DNA of 24,718 nucleotides from Candidatus Poribacteria bacterium (GTDB lineage Bacteria; Abyssobacteria; SURF-5): contig JACRIR010000108.1 in NCBI GenBank assembly GCA_016215705.1, positions 1 to 24,718 on the forward strand, in the 5' to 3' direction. Both the position numbers and the translations under genes were made by a program. The notes below the pieces were generated by a model, which saw nothing but the letters and a program-made list of their open reading frames with translations, had not been told where the DNA came from and made no database searches. Positions 1-7,206 of the stretch are shown here, one piece after another. Each line of letters opens with the position of its first letter. Position 1 is the stretch's first letter.

Positions 1-141
1 CTCGGGCTCCCCATCGCAAAACAGATTGTCGAGGAGCACGGCGGTTTGATTCATGTTGTCTCGAAGCCCTCAGAGGGCACGACCTTCAACATAGTCCTGC
101 CAATGACCCCACACAAAACCGATCTACCATCAACATACTAG
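1..141 (+). CDS. Sensor histidine kinase, C-terminal fragment (cut by window edge)
   Basis: The open frame runs from base 1 to a TAG at 139-141 and gives 46 residues. It opens with LGLPIAKQIVEEHGG, the G2 box and following helix of a HATPase_c domain, then the usual SEGTTFNIVLP strand that closes the ATP-binding fold of two-component kinases. The last dozen residues (TPHKTDLPSTY) are an unstructured tail. The sensor and dimerisation parts lie left of the window, so the signal it responds to cannot be told. The 595-bp gap to the next gene argues against co-transcription with the multicopper oxidase. Family assignment is firm; specificity is unknown. Confidence 0.9.
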   Translation, partial: LGLPIAKQIVEEHGGLIHVVSKPSEGTTFNIVLPMTPHKTDLPSTY

Positions 142-180
142 CACTGCGTTTCCTAAACAACATGCATTGATTCGGCGACG

Positions 181-291
181 TTCCCCCCTTTGCAAAGGGG
201 GGAAGGGGGGATTTAAAACTCTTATCTCCCAAGGATTTCTTTGACTTCTTAAACCCCCCTTTGTCGCCCTTTTTCAAAGGGGGAGCATTGC
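181..291. repeat. Palindromic G/C-tract repeat element (MITE-like)
   Basis: Bases 181-204 form a perfect 24-bp palindrome whose half is TTCCCCCCTTTG. It is followed by GGGGGGATTT (205-214), and about 40 bp later by an inverted counterpart, AAACCCCCCTTTG, and a second imperfect stem (CCCTTTTTC / AAAGGGGG) ending near 291. The nested inverted repeats suggest a non-autonomous, foldable element of the kind dispersed in many genomes. No transposase gene is present. Its exact ends are uncertain. Confidence 0.7.
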
Positions 292-292
292 A

Positions 293-736
293 GCAAAACT
301 TAGGAAGTGCTCCACTTAGTTCCCGGCATCTCGAACACCTTCCAAGCAACACGCCACCGCCTCGTCATGGCCGGGAGCGCAGCAACAATTTGCTCTCTTT
401 TCTTCGCTAAGTGGTTATACCTAATTGAAAATGGGTACTATCGCCCATAGAGTTGTGGGCCATTTGGAGTTATTTTATCTTAAATCGGGCGTTAATTCAA
501 AAAGCGGGGCCGCTGTCCTTTTCATTCTTGATCTGCACGGAAGGTCCTCTCAACGTCTTGAAGACGAGCAGATGCGGCGATGTAAGGAGGGATGAGAAAT
601 ATACGTGAATACTCAAAATGATGCAGTAACGAGAACACTCGGCTCAACAAGGATTGGTTGATTCGGATAATTCCTACCGTGTCGTCAGTGAGGTTAACTG
701 GGGATTGTCCGACCAATCACGAAAGGAGAGTAGCAT
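293..736. other. Intergenic region upstream of the multicopper oxidase
   Basis: No convincing gene is visible in these 444 bp; open frames are short and lack family features. A weak promoter-like pair (TTGTGG, 17 bp, TATCTT) lies near 452-480, and an AAGGAGGG ribosome-binding-like string near 577-584 is followed at once by an eight-codon frame. Neither is strong enough to call. The segment presumably carries the oxidase promoter. Confidence 0.4.
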
Positions 737-2824
737 ATGAAATCGGGGATAAGACGCCTCTTGAAGTCCGCTGCGGCAGCCGCGACCACGTTTCTCGTAG
801 TGACGAATTGGAATCTCCAAAAGGGTTTCGCAGACCCGGTGCCTGGCGGTACGCTGGACCCGCTCACGGTCCCGAAGTATCAGACACCTTTGGTTATCCC
901 GCCGGCAATGCCGCGGACCGACACGATAAGGCAGGACCGCAAAGATGTCGATTACTATGAGATTGCGGTCAGGCAGTTCCAACAGCAAGTTCTGCCTCCG
1001 GGCATGCCCAAAACGACCGTGTGGGGCTACGGCAATGCGGCTGACCGGCTGCCCGGTCCGGGAGTGAGAACGTCGTTCAATTATCCCGGCGATACCATCG
1101 AGGCCCGGGTGGATAAACCGGTGCGAGTGAAATGGATCAACAAGTTAGTGGATTCACGCAATAACTATCTTGCCCATCTGTTACCCCTGGATCAAACTTT
1201 GATGTGGGCGAACCCGCCGGGTGGTCTCGAGGAAAGAGATATGAACGGCACGGACCCGACGCCGTACACAGGCCCTGTTCCCATCGTGACACACCTGCAT
1301 GGGGCGCACAGCCCACAGGAAAGCGACGGCTTTCCGACCGCTTGGTTCCTGCCCGCTGCGAAAAATATCCCGGCAGGTTATGCCAAAACTGGAACGTACT
1401 ATGATATTTTCAAAGGGTCATCGCCGCTAGGCGGTAGCTGGTCGCCCGGGTCGGCGCTCTTCCAGTATCCTAACGATCAACGCGCGACCACCCTATGGTA
1501 TCACGACCACACTCTTGGGATGAGCCGCGCAAACGTTTACACCGGCCTCGCAGGTTTCTACATTCTCCGTGGGGGTTCTGACGACAGGATCATCGATAGC
1601 GCCACTGGCCGCTCTGCCAAGTTACCGGGACCTGCGCCGGCTCTTGGCGATTCGCCCTGCATGACGTACTATGAAATCCCCCTGGCAATCCAGGACCACT
1701 CCTTCAACAGCGACGGCTCGCTATTTTATCCAGACAACCGGGATTTCTTTGAGAATTTGCCCGAAGGCACACTTGCCGGCTTCGGCGTGCAATTCGCTCC
1801 CGACACGGACGTGGCGCCCATTTGGAATCCCGAGTTCTTCGGCAATACCCTCGTGGTCAATGGTCACACCTGGCCATATCTGAATGTGGAACCGCGTCGC
1901 TACCGTTTCCGACTTCTGAATGCGTCCGACACCCGGTTCCTCATCCTGCAATTCGGCGAACCGAATCTGTCATTCTGGCAGATCGGAGCCGACGGCGGTT
2001 TCCTGGCCGAGCCGGTACAGCGGACTGACATTCTTCTCGGCCCAGCAGAACGGGCGGACGTGATCGTGGATTTCACGAATATGGCAGTCGGAACTTCGAT
2101 CATTCTCCAGAACATCGGTCCGGATGAGCCTTTCGGCGGCGGCGAGCCGGGCGCCGATTTCGAGCCGTCGGATGCTTCGACAACAGGGCAAGTAATGAAA
2201 TTCAACGTGGTTCCTCTGCGGTCATCCGACAGAAGCACGCCTCCCAGCCGGCTGGTGTTGCCTGCAATTTCCCCAGTCGTTCCTGACAGCACGAGACTCG
2301 TATCTCTCAATGAAATGGAGTCTGAGGTGCAGAACGTATGTTTCGACGATGTCACGGAGGAAATCGTGGGTGTTCCGCCGTGCGGCGCAGGAACGACGGA
2401 AGCGCCCTTCGGCCCGACTATGGCCATGCTGGGGACCGTTAACCCCGATGGTTCGGGGAATCCGCTGCATTTCAGTGACGACGTCACTGAGAATCCCGCA
2501 GTGGGCGCCTCGGAACAATGGGAAATCCATAACTTCACTGAGGACGCTCATCCCATACACGTGCATCTGGTGCAATTCCAGATTGTCAACCGTGAAGTGG
2601 CAAGCGAAGTGTCCCCCAACTACGATCCGGAGAATCCGAACATCGGAGAGGTCTACCTCCCCGGACCGGAAGAGGACGGCTTCAAGGATACCGTGGTCGC
2701 CTATCCCGGCGAGATTACCCGGCTCAACGCCACATTTGACATGGCGGGCCTTTATGTTTGGCATTGTCACATACTCTCGCACGAAGACAACGATATGATG
2801 CGTCCATATCGAGTCGGCCCATGA
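737..2824 (+). CDS. Secreted multicopper oxidase (CotA/bilirubin-oxidase-like)
   Basis: A 695-aa protein carrying all four copper motifs of the multicopper oxidase superfamily: HLH (186-188), HDH in WYHDHTLG (256-258), HPIHVH (605-610) and HCHILSH (676-682) followed by two Met residues that could give the type-1 axial ligand. Such enzymes oxidise phenols, bilirubin, Cu(I) or Mn(II) and reduce O2 to water in three cupredoxin domains. The N-terminus (MKSGIRRLLKS, then an Ala-rich hydrophobic run) looks like a Tat or Sec signal, so the enzyme is probably periplasmic or extracellular. AAAGGAGAG six bases before the ATG fixes the start. The length exceeds typical CueO or CotA (about 510 aa); the extra sequence sits between the first two and last two motifs. 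It is monocistronic, ending before a terminator at 2984. Substrate cannot be predicted. Confidence 0.95.
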   Translation: MKSGIRRLLKSAAAAATTFLVVTNWNLQKGFADPVPGGTLDPLTVPKYQTPLVIPPAMPRTDTIRQDRKDVDYYEIAVRQFQQQVLPPGMPKTTVWGYGNAADRLPGPGVRTSFNYPGDTIEARVDKPVRVKWINKLVDSRNNYLAHLLPLDQTLMWANPPGGLEERDMNGTDPTPYTGPVPIVTHLHGAHSPQESDGFPTAWFLPAAKNIPAGYAKTGTYYDIFKGSSPLGGSWSPGSALFQYPNDQRATTLWYHDHTLGMSRANVYTGLAGFYILRGGSDDRIIDSATGRSAKLPGPAPALGDSPCMTYYEIPLAIQDHSFNSDGSLFYPDNRDFFENLPEGTLAGFGVQFAPDTDVAPIWNPEFFGNTLVVNGHTWPYLNVEPRRYRFRLLNASDTRFLILQFGEPNLSFWQIGADGGFLAEPVQRTDILLGPAERADVIVDFTNMAVGTSIILQNIGPDEPFGGGEPGADFEPSDASTTGQVMKFNVVPLRSSDRSTPPSRLVLPAISPVVPDSTRLVSLNEMESEVQNVCFDDVTEEIVGVPPCGAGTTEAPFGPTMAMLGTVNPDGSGNPLHFSDDVTENPAVGASEQWEIHNFTEDAHPIHVHLVQFQIVNREVASEVSPNYDPENPNIGEVYLPGPEEDGFKDTVVAYPGEITRLNATFDMAGLYVWHCHILSHEDNDMMRPYRVGP

Positions 2825-2893
2825 TGGCCGTCCGGCAAGGAATGCGGACAACGTTAAGTTGACCGACAACCTTGCAGAACTTTCGAATCTCTT

Positions 2894-2925
2894 CAGTAGG
2901 GGTACGGTGCGCCGTGCCCCTACTG
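2894..2925. repeat. Dispersed-type hairpin downstream of the oxidase
   Basis: CAGTAGGGG (2894-2902) pairs perfectly with CCCCTACTG (2917-2925). Inside, ACGG and CCGT extend the stem after one T/G step, leaving a four-base loop. No T-run follows, so it is not an obvious intrinsic terminator. The sequence type (a GTAGGGG arm with a GC core) resembles palindromic units dispersed in other genomes, but only one copy is seen here. Confidence 0.6.
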
Positions 2926-2983
2926 ACTTGAGCATAAGTGTCGGATTGAATTCACTGACAGGCAATCCGTCCGCCCAAAACAA

Positions 2984-3014
2984 ATGAGGCAGGGTTCACG
3001 TAACTCTGCCTCAT
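2984..3014. terminator. Bidirectional intrinsic terminator between convergent genes
   Basis: ATGAGGCAG (2984-2992) pairs with CTGCCTCAT (3006-3014); GTT/AAC extends the stem around a CACGT loop. CTCTTT follows on the plus strand, and read on the minus strand the hairpin is followed by TTGTTTTG. It sits between the converging oxidase and short-chain dehydrogenase genes and can serve both. Confidence 0.75.
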
Positions 3015-3156
3015 CTCTTTAAGGATTCAATCAGTTCCGGGGGCCTTGACTTTGATGAGAACCTCGTCTTGTCCTTTTATGTTAGTGTTGCTCAATATAG
3101 CAAAATTAGAGTGTATTCCACATAGCTACAGCGGCGTGGTTGGTTTTGGGTTCGGT

Positions 3157-3954
3157 TCAACTCTTCAGCGACTGTCCGCCGTCAACGATAATGGCTGTGC
3201 CGGTTATGAATTTTGCCTCGTCCGACGCGAGAAACAGCGCCGTATACGCGACATCCCATGCATCCCCCATATGGTTCATCGGCACACATGCGTCGCGCAT
3301 GCGAATCAGGTCCTCCCTATCTATTCCCATGCGACTGGAGATGGCCTCGATCGCCATAGGGGTGTTGATGAACCCGGGCATGATGCAATTGCAGCGAACG
3401 CCCTGGTGCGCGTACTGCATCGCGATATCGCGTGTGAGACCATTCACGCCCGCCTTCGACGCGGAATATGCCACATATGGATAGGGCGCGCAGCGGATCG
3501 CCGCCAAAGACGAGATGTTCACAATGGCGCCGCTTCCTTGCTTCTCCATGTAAGGAAGAACGTGTTTGCACGCAAGAAACATGCCCTTGAGGTTCGTTCC
3601 GACGACCTTGTCCCAATCTTCCTCGCTTAACTCGACCGGGCCGCCTCCCTCGCCTATGCCGACGTTGTTATGGAGGATGTCAATCCTGCCATAGGTTTCG
3701 GCGCATTTGTCCGCCATCTGTTTGCAGTCGGCCGACTTTGTTATGTCGGCGCCGAATGCGAATGACTCGCCACCCTCATCATCAATCATCTTCTTTGTTT
3801 CCATGGCCGACTCGAGCCTGTAGTCCACCAGCATCACCTTTGCGCCCTCTCGCGCGAACAGGATTGCCGTCGCCCTGCCATTGCCCAGACTCTCACCCGG
3901 TGTCGAACCCGCTCCGACCACGATCGCAATCTTTCCTCTCAACCGTTGACACAT
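3157..3954 (-). CDS. Short-chain dehydrogenase/reductase (SDR family)
   Basis: A 265-aa classical SDR. The nucleotide-binding loop is GAGSTPGESLGNGRA (14-28), a longer variant of the TGxxxGxG loop. NNVG at 96-99 replaces the usual NNAG. The catalytic Ser (148/149), Tyr163 and Lys167 (YSASK) are in place, and the C-terminal GTAIIVDGG is typical. It should reduce or oxidise a hydroxyl/ketone using NAD(P)(H) in the cytosol; the Asp at position 44 after the second strand suggests NAD(H). The ATG follows AGGAG with good spacing. It is the last gene of the minus-strand set TetR, flavoprotein remnant, Fe-S protein, alcohol dehydrogenase, SDR, separated from the alcohol dehydrogenase by 189 bp that hold a palindromic repeat. 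The substrate is unknown; context with a zinc dehydrogenase suggests polyol, sugar or alcohol oxidation. Confidence 0.92.
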   Translation of the reverse strand: MCQRLRGKIAIVVGAGSTPGESLGNGRATAILFAREGAKVMLVDYRLESAMETKKMIDDEGGESFAFGADITKSADCKQMADKCAETYGRIDILHNNVGIGEGGGPVELSEEDWDKVVGTNLKGMFLACKHVLPYMEKQGSGAIVNISSLAAIRCAPYPYVAYSASKAGVNGLTRDIAMQYAHQGVRCNCIMPGFINTPMAIEAISSRMGIDREDLIRMRDACVPMNHMGDAWDVAYTALFLASDEAKFITGTAIIVDGGQSLKS

Positions 3955-3990
3955 ATTTCATTTCTCCTAAGAAACCGGCAACTGTTTCCC

Positions 3991-4031
3991 TTAATTTGGG
4001 GACACCTTGCGGCAAGGTGTCCCCAAATTAA
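3991..4031. repeat. REP-like palindrome, copy 1
   Basis: A perfect 20-bp inverted repeat around one central base: the left arm begins TTAATTTGGGGACACC and the right arm is its exact complement. The same pattern with substitutions recurs at 22334-22374 and in part at 22409-22447. Palindromes of this wording are often associated with REP-associated Y1 transposases, but none is encoded here. It lies between the alcohol dehydrogenase and SDR genes and could act as a transcript-processing or attenuating hairpin. Confidence 0.85.
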
Positions 4032-4143
4032 GGCGCGTTTCCTTCACGATTGACCGCGCCCCGCCGTGGTCGAGCGCTCCTGAGAACCTGTGCCTGATTC
4101 CCAGTTCCTTGTTCAAACGTACAGATTGAGTGAAGCCGGACTG

Positions 4144-5139
4144 CTACGGAATATCCATCACAATCTTGACATCGTCATTCGGGCCACAGAGTCGCTCAAA
4201 GGCTTCCGGCAGTTCGGCCTGAGAAACCGCACGGCTTATTATTGGGTCCACATCGACTCTTCCGCTTCTCACAAGTTCGATGCAATGGCGGAACTCTTCC
4301 ATATCGCATCCATATGAGGTCTCGAAACGTATTTCGCGCACAAGCAGAAGCGCCGGGTTTACGTTGATATTCTCCAGACAAGCCGCCAGTAGGAGAACTC
4401 TGCCGGCAAAGCCAACAATATTGAATGCATCTTCCAGCACTCGAGGCTGCCCCGAACATTCCACGAGGGCGTCAACGCATGGGTCGAGCGCTTCTCGTGC
4501 GATTTCAGCGAGGTCCTCCTCGACGGGGTTCACAACGCGGTCTGCCCATCGCGACGCCGTTTCCCTTCGACGATTCGATGGTTCACTTATCACAAGCTTG
4601 CGAACACCGATGTCCCTGAGCAACGCTGCGGCGAAGAGCCCGATCGGTCCGGCGCCAGTCACCACGACACCGTCACCTTTGCCGATTTGCGCGAGCCGGA
4701 CACCATGCAGGCTTACGGCCATCGCCTCCACCACAGCCGCCTGTTTGAAAGTGAGATTGTCGGGAATCCGCGCGAGCATGCCCTCTTTTGCCGCCACATA
4801 TTCAGAGAATCCGCCTCGCACGTCCAATCGGGTCGGACAAATATGATGTCGCCCACGCCGGCACCAGTGGCATTGACCACACGGAATCCGCCCGAGGATT
4901 GCTACCCTGTCACCGATGCGGAAACCCTCGATCTGTTTGCCGACCTCCACGATTGTTCCCGCGCTCTCGTGGCCCATCCTTACATTGGGACTCAGCGAAC
5001 CGTGTTTATACAGATGTAGGTCCGTCCCGCAGATGCCGCACGCAGCAACTTTGACCAGCGCCTCATCGGGCCCTATTTGTGGCTCAGGCGCTTCTTCGAC
5101 CACCAACTCATGAGCATTCTTGAGCACTATTGCTTTCAT
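4144..5139 (-). CDS. Zinc-dependent alcohol/polyol dehydrogenase (MDR family)
   Basis: A 331-aa medium-chain dehydrogenase. Catalytic zinc ligands Cys37 (GICGTD) and His57-Glu58 (GHE) are present, and the structural zinc lobe is intact (Cys87, 90, 93, 101). The Rossmann glycine motif TGAGPIG starts at 161. These enzymes oxidise secondary alcohols, polyols or sugar acids with NAD(P)+, with sorbitol and threonine dehydrogenases as relatives. The ATG follows CAGGAG at about 8 bp. It is closely similar in layout to the dehydrogenase at 20014-21024, with identical zinc-ligand positions and the shared C-terminal words ELPEAFERL, so both probably act on related substrates. The gap to the upstream Fe-S gene is 109 bp. 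Exact substrate is unknown. Confidence 0.93.
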   Translation of the reverse strand: MKAIVLKNAHELVVEEAPEPQIGPDEALVKVAACGICGTDLHLYKHGSLSPNVRMGHESAGTIVEVGKQIEGFRIGDRVAILGRIPCGQCHWCRRGRHHICPTRLDVRGGFSEYVAAKEGMLARIPDNLTFKQAAVVEAMAVSLHGVRLAQIGKGDGVVVTGAGPIGLFAAALLRDIGVRKLVISEPSNRRRETASRWADRVVNPVEEDLAEIAREALDPCVDALVECSGQPRVLEDAFNIVGFAGRVLLLAACLENINVNPALLLVREIRFETSYGCDMEEFRHCIELVRSGRVDVDPIISRAVSQAELPEAFERLCGPNDDVKIVMDIP

Positions 5140-5248
5140 GGCAAAGCTCCTGACTCTTCATTATTGTTTCTGTTGCGCCAGCCGGCGTTTCTCTCGCCTG
5201 TCCACTGAGAATCCGACTGCAGAATTTGGGCATGTCCAACGCGCCAAC

Positions 5249-5956
5249 TTATTCGGCCGCTAACGCCCCTATCGCGTCGCGGTGTATGTTAATGCCGTGG
5301 ATGCAGTAGCATTTGCCGCACTTGGCGCAGCCGGAGACGCCAAGGTCTCTTGCCTGCTCGCGCCTGTCAATCACATTGAGAGGGTGGAGGTGCAACTGCG
5401 CCAGCTTCACGAACACATAGGGGCCGGCGAACGGATTCTTCTCGAAGTTATAGTTCGGGCAGGTCGAGTTGCAGGCAAGGCATTCAACACAGTGAAGCAG
5501 TTTCTTGTGAGTCTCCGGCTCACAAATTACCTGCGGCTCCAAAAGGTCTTTCTGTTCGGGTATGTAGAGCTGCAGTTCGCGCAGCGCGTTGAAAAACGCC
5601 ACCCGGTCGACCACAAGATCGCGGATGACGGGCATTCGGGCGAGCGGCGCAATTTTCATCTTATCTTTCGCCTCGGTGAAGCACGCCATTCTTGGCCGAC
5701 CGTTCACCTCGACTGCGCAGAGCCCGCATTTGTTGAACCGGCAGCCGAACCGAAACGCCAGCGTTGGATCGTGATTCTCGTAAATATGCATCAGCGCTTC
5801 CATCACACTCGTGCGCTCACCGGCCGGCGCCGCGTAATCGACCCACTTTGGCTCGACATCGGTCGCCGGGTTGTATCTCCTGATCGAAATCGTTATCCTC
5901 ATCATCACTTCTCCATGGTGGTGGATTTTAGTATTACTTCCCTTGTGCTTCGTCAT
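5249..5956 (-). CDS. Fumarate reductase/succinate dehydrogenase-type iron-sulfur protein
   Basis: 235 aa from the ATG at 5956, which overlaps the upstream stop as ATGA and has GGAGGTG before it; a longer frame reaches 5986, but the coupling supports this start. An alternative start is the MM pair at residues 18-19. Residues 72-92 hold a plant-type 2Fe-2S motif (Cys72, 77, 80, 92); Cys156, 159, 162, 166 form the CxxCxxCxxxCP motif. The second set (Cys210, 213, 216, 218) has shortened spacing and lacks the usual CP, so its cluster may differ from canonical SdhB. Such subunits pass electrons between a flavoprotein and quinone or another carrier. The flavoprotein gene immediately upstream is reduced to its tail, and no membrane-anchor gene is visible, so this subunit looks orphaned. 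Confidence 0.88.
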   Translation of the reverse strand: MTKHKGSNTKIHHHGEVMMRITISIRRYNPATDVEPKWVDYAAPAGERTSVMEALMHIYENHDPTLAFRFGCRFNKCGLCAVEVNGRPRMACFTEAKDKMKIAPLARMPVIRDLVVDRVAFFNALRELQLYIPEQKDLLEPQVICEPETHKKLLHCVECLACNSTCPNYNFEKNPFAGPYVFVKLAQLHLHPLNVIDRREQARDLGVSGCAKCGKCYCIHGINIHRDAIGALAAE

Positions 5957-6129
5957 GAGCCCACCTCCACGCGACGAATTTCGCACACGCCATCCTTCAT
6001 CTTAACGACCATGTTCTTTACCGGAGACTTATCGTCGCGTTCCAGGAAATCCAAACGCACGTGCGCGCCGCGCGACTCCGTACGCTCTCCTTCGCGGGCA
6101 TCCCCTTTCGTCTCGCTCCTATCGTCTTC
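5953..6129 (-). pseudogene. C-terminal remnant of an SdhA/FrdA-type flavoprotein
   Basis: Directly after the TetR stop, and in the same frame, 58 sense codons run to a TGA at 5953-5955 that overlaps the iron-sulfur gene start. The second half reads RTESRGAHVRLDF followed by LERDD and then KNMVVKMKDG: the ESRGAH...ERDD signature at the C-terminus of SdhA/FrdA flavoproteins. The first ten or so residues (EDDRSETKGD) do not look like the family. No in-frame start codon with a ribosome binding site precedes the homologous part. The bulk of a gene of usually 540-600 codons is missing, most simply by a deletion that joined the 3' end of tetR to the flavoprotein tail. The intact ATGA junction shows the two subunits were once translationally coupled. 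Confidence 0.82.
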
Positions 6130-6714
6130 TCACTTCGTTGCGGCGGACACGGCGGCAATAGCAGCCTCTGCAATCGTTTTGTCATGTCGCCTGTTCTTGA
6201 CCAGAACAGGGGCAAAACCGGGCGGCGCCAGCGACGCCAGAATCGGTCTAAGAATGCAACCCAGGAAGACAGATGCAAGTATGCGCGAGTCACCTCCTCG
6301 AACGACTCCCGACCGTTGTCCCTCCACGATGAGCGTTTCAATGGTGTCCACCGGATAACGTGTTTTCCTTGGCAGCTTCCACATATGTTCGTGGACGTTG
6401 AGAAGCACGAACCTGAATGCGCTCGTCTCCTCGCGATAGCTATCCAGCATCAGCGTGACAATATCCCGCAGTTTTTCGAGAGTGGGCCGACGTGAAACTG
6501 CTGTCTCCTCGATCTTGCTTACCAGCATATTCAAGTAGTGCATGTGCAGGGACTTTGCAAGGTCCTCTTTCGACTCGAAATGCCGGTACAGCGCCGCTTC
6601 CGATGTGCCGGAAGCCATAGCTATATCTTTGTTGCTCGCGCCGTCATATCCTTTTTCGGCGAAGCAGCTCAATGCGGCCGACATAATCTTCTGCTTTTGA
6701 CTGGGTCTCGGCAT
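6130..6714 (-). CDS. TetR-family transcriptional regulator
   Basis: A 194-aa protein with the TetR N-terminal HTH: FAEKGYDGASNKDIAMASG then SEAALYRHFESKEDL at about residues 18-52. The rest is a helical ligand-binding and dimerisation domain without sequence features that name the ligand. The ATG follows GGAAGG at 6 bp. The promoter upstream contains a palindromic operator over the predicted transcription start (6771-6824), which fits autorepression. Downstream, its stop abuts the flavoprotein remnant and the Fe-S and dehydrogenase genes, so the same promoter may read through into them. Length and HTH are normal; the gene appears intact. Confidence 0.93.
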   Translation of the reverse strand: MPRPSQKQKIMSAALSCFAEKGYDGASNKDIAMASGTSEAALYRHFESKEDLAKSLHMHYLNMLVSKIEETAVSRRPTLEKLRDIVTLMLDSYREETSAFRFVLLNVHEHMWKLPRKTRYPVDTIETLIVEGQRSGVVRGGDSRILASVFLGCILRPILASLAPPGFAPVLVKNRRHDKTIAEAAIAAVSAATK

Positions 6715-6770
6715 TCACACCTTCCGGCGCGGGAGAATACCGCCATTCCACCGCTAATCCCGCCGCTATA

Positions 6771-6824
6771 TGTAAGTTATTAGTAACTTACAATCAGTGT
6801 ATCAACCGTCGTTCATATTGTCAA
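6771..6824 (-). promoter_or_regulatory. tetR promoter with overlapping palindromic operator
   Basis: On the minus strand TTGACA (6819-6824) and TACACT (6796-6801) are exactly 17 bp apart. Three bases further, 6771-6792 holds a perfect inverted repeat, TGTAAGTTA / TAACTTACA with a 4-bp spacer. The predicted transcription start falls inside it. A bound TetR-type dimer would block initiation, the classic autorepression layout. Confidence 0.8.
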
Positions 6825-6882
6825 GTCATCTCTTACCCACTGGGGACGCATAATGGCCACAGTTGTCAGGCCCAAAAGAACC

Positions 6883-6915
6883 GAGGCCACTTAGGCTATT
6901 TCCCTAAGTGGCCTC
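6883..6915. terminator. Strong stem-loop, probable terminator of the tRNA transcript
   Basis: GAGGCCACTTAGG (6883-6895) pairs perfectly with CCTAAGTGGCCTC (6903-6915) around a 7-base loop. On the plus strand TTTTC follows directly; on the minus strand the run is GGTTCTTTT. The only gene that could use it is the minus-strand tRNA ending at 6932, 16 bp away, since no plus-strand gene lies upstream. Confidence 0.7.
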
Positions 6916-6931
6916 TTTTCAATTATTTACC

Positions 6932-7008
6932 TGGTCGGGGCGACTGGATTTGAACCAGCGACCTCTTGACCCCCAGTCAAGCACGCTAACCAACTGCGCC
7001 ACGCCCCG
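6932..7008 (-). tRNA. tRNA-Pro (anticodon GGG), CCA encoded
   Basis: A 74-nt cloverleaf (7008 down to 6935) plus encoded CCA (6934-6932). The acceptor stem CGGGGCG pairs with CGCCCCG, the discriminator is A, and the D stem is GCGC/GCGT. The anticodon stem CTTGA/TCAAG encloses the loop CTGGGGG, giving anticodon GGG (reads CCC and CCU). The T arm is GCTGG-TTCAAAT-CCAGT. A TATAAT hexamer on the same strand at 7080-7085 could be its -10 box, with a poor -35. A strong stem-loop follows at 6883-6915. Confidence 0.96.
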
Positions 7009-7206
7009 AAACTCTGAAGCTGAGAACTGAAATCGAGGATCACAACGAATTCGGTTCCCTTAGCTCTAACAACAACTTCATTATACTCTTACTCCCGCAA
7101 AAAGGAAAATTCAAGCAGCAATGATCAAACCGCAAAGAACGCAAAGGAAAGCAAGAAGCCCTATCGCGAATCACGAATGCAGCGTGTTTAACGAACAGAA
7201 GGCAGA

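Noticed and set aside
86-352. 88-aa minus-strand frame across the kinase tail and palindromic repeat
   Set aside because: Most of it is translated G/C-tract repeat and part is antisense to the kinase.
577-618. Eight-codon frame with an AAGGAGGG just before it, as a leader peptide
   Set aside because: The ribosome-binding string touches the start codon and there is no attenuator-like structure or regulatory codon run behind it.
2222-2983. 253-aa minus-strand open frame under the multicopper oxidase
   Set aside because: Antisense shadow of the oxidase C-terminal half, which holds the copper motifs.
5282-6358. 358-aa plus-strand open reading frame
   Set aside because: It lies antisense to the Fe-S gene, the flavoprotein remnant and tetR, all with clear family motifs on the minus strand. 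Its translation shows no domain.
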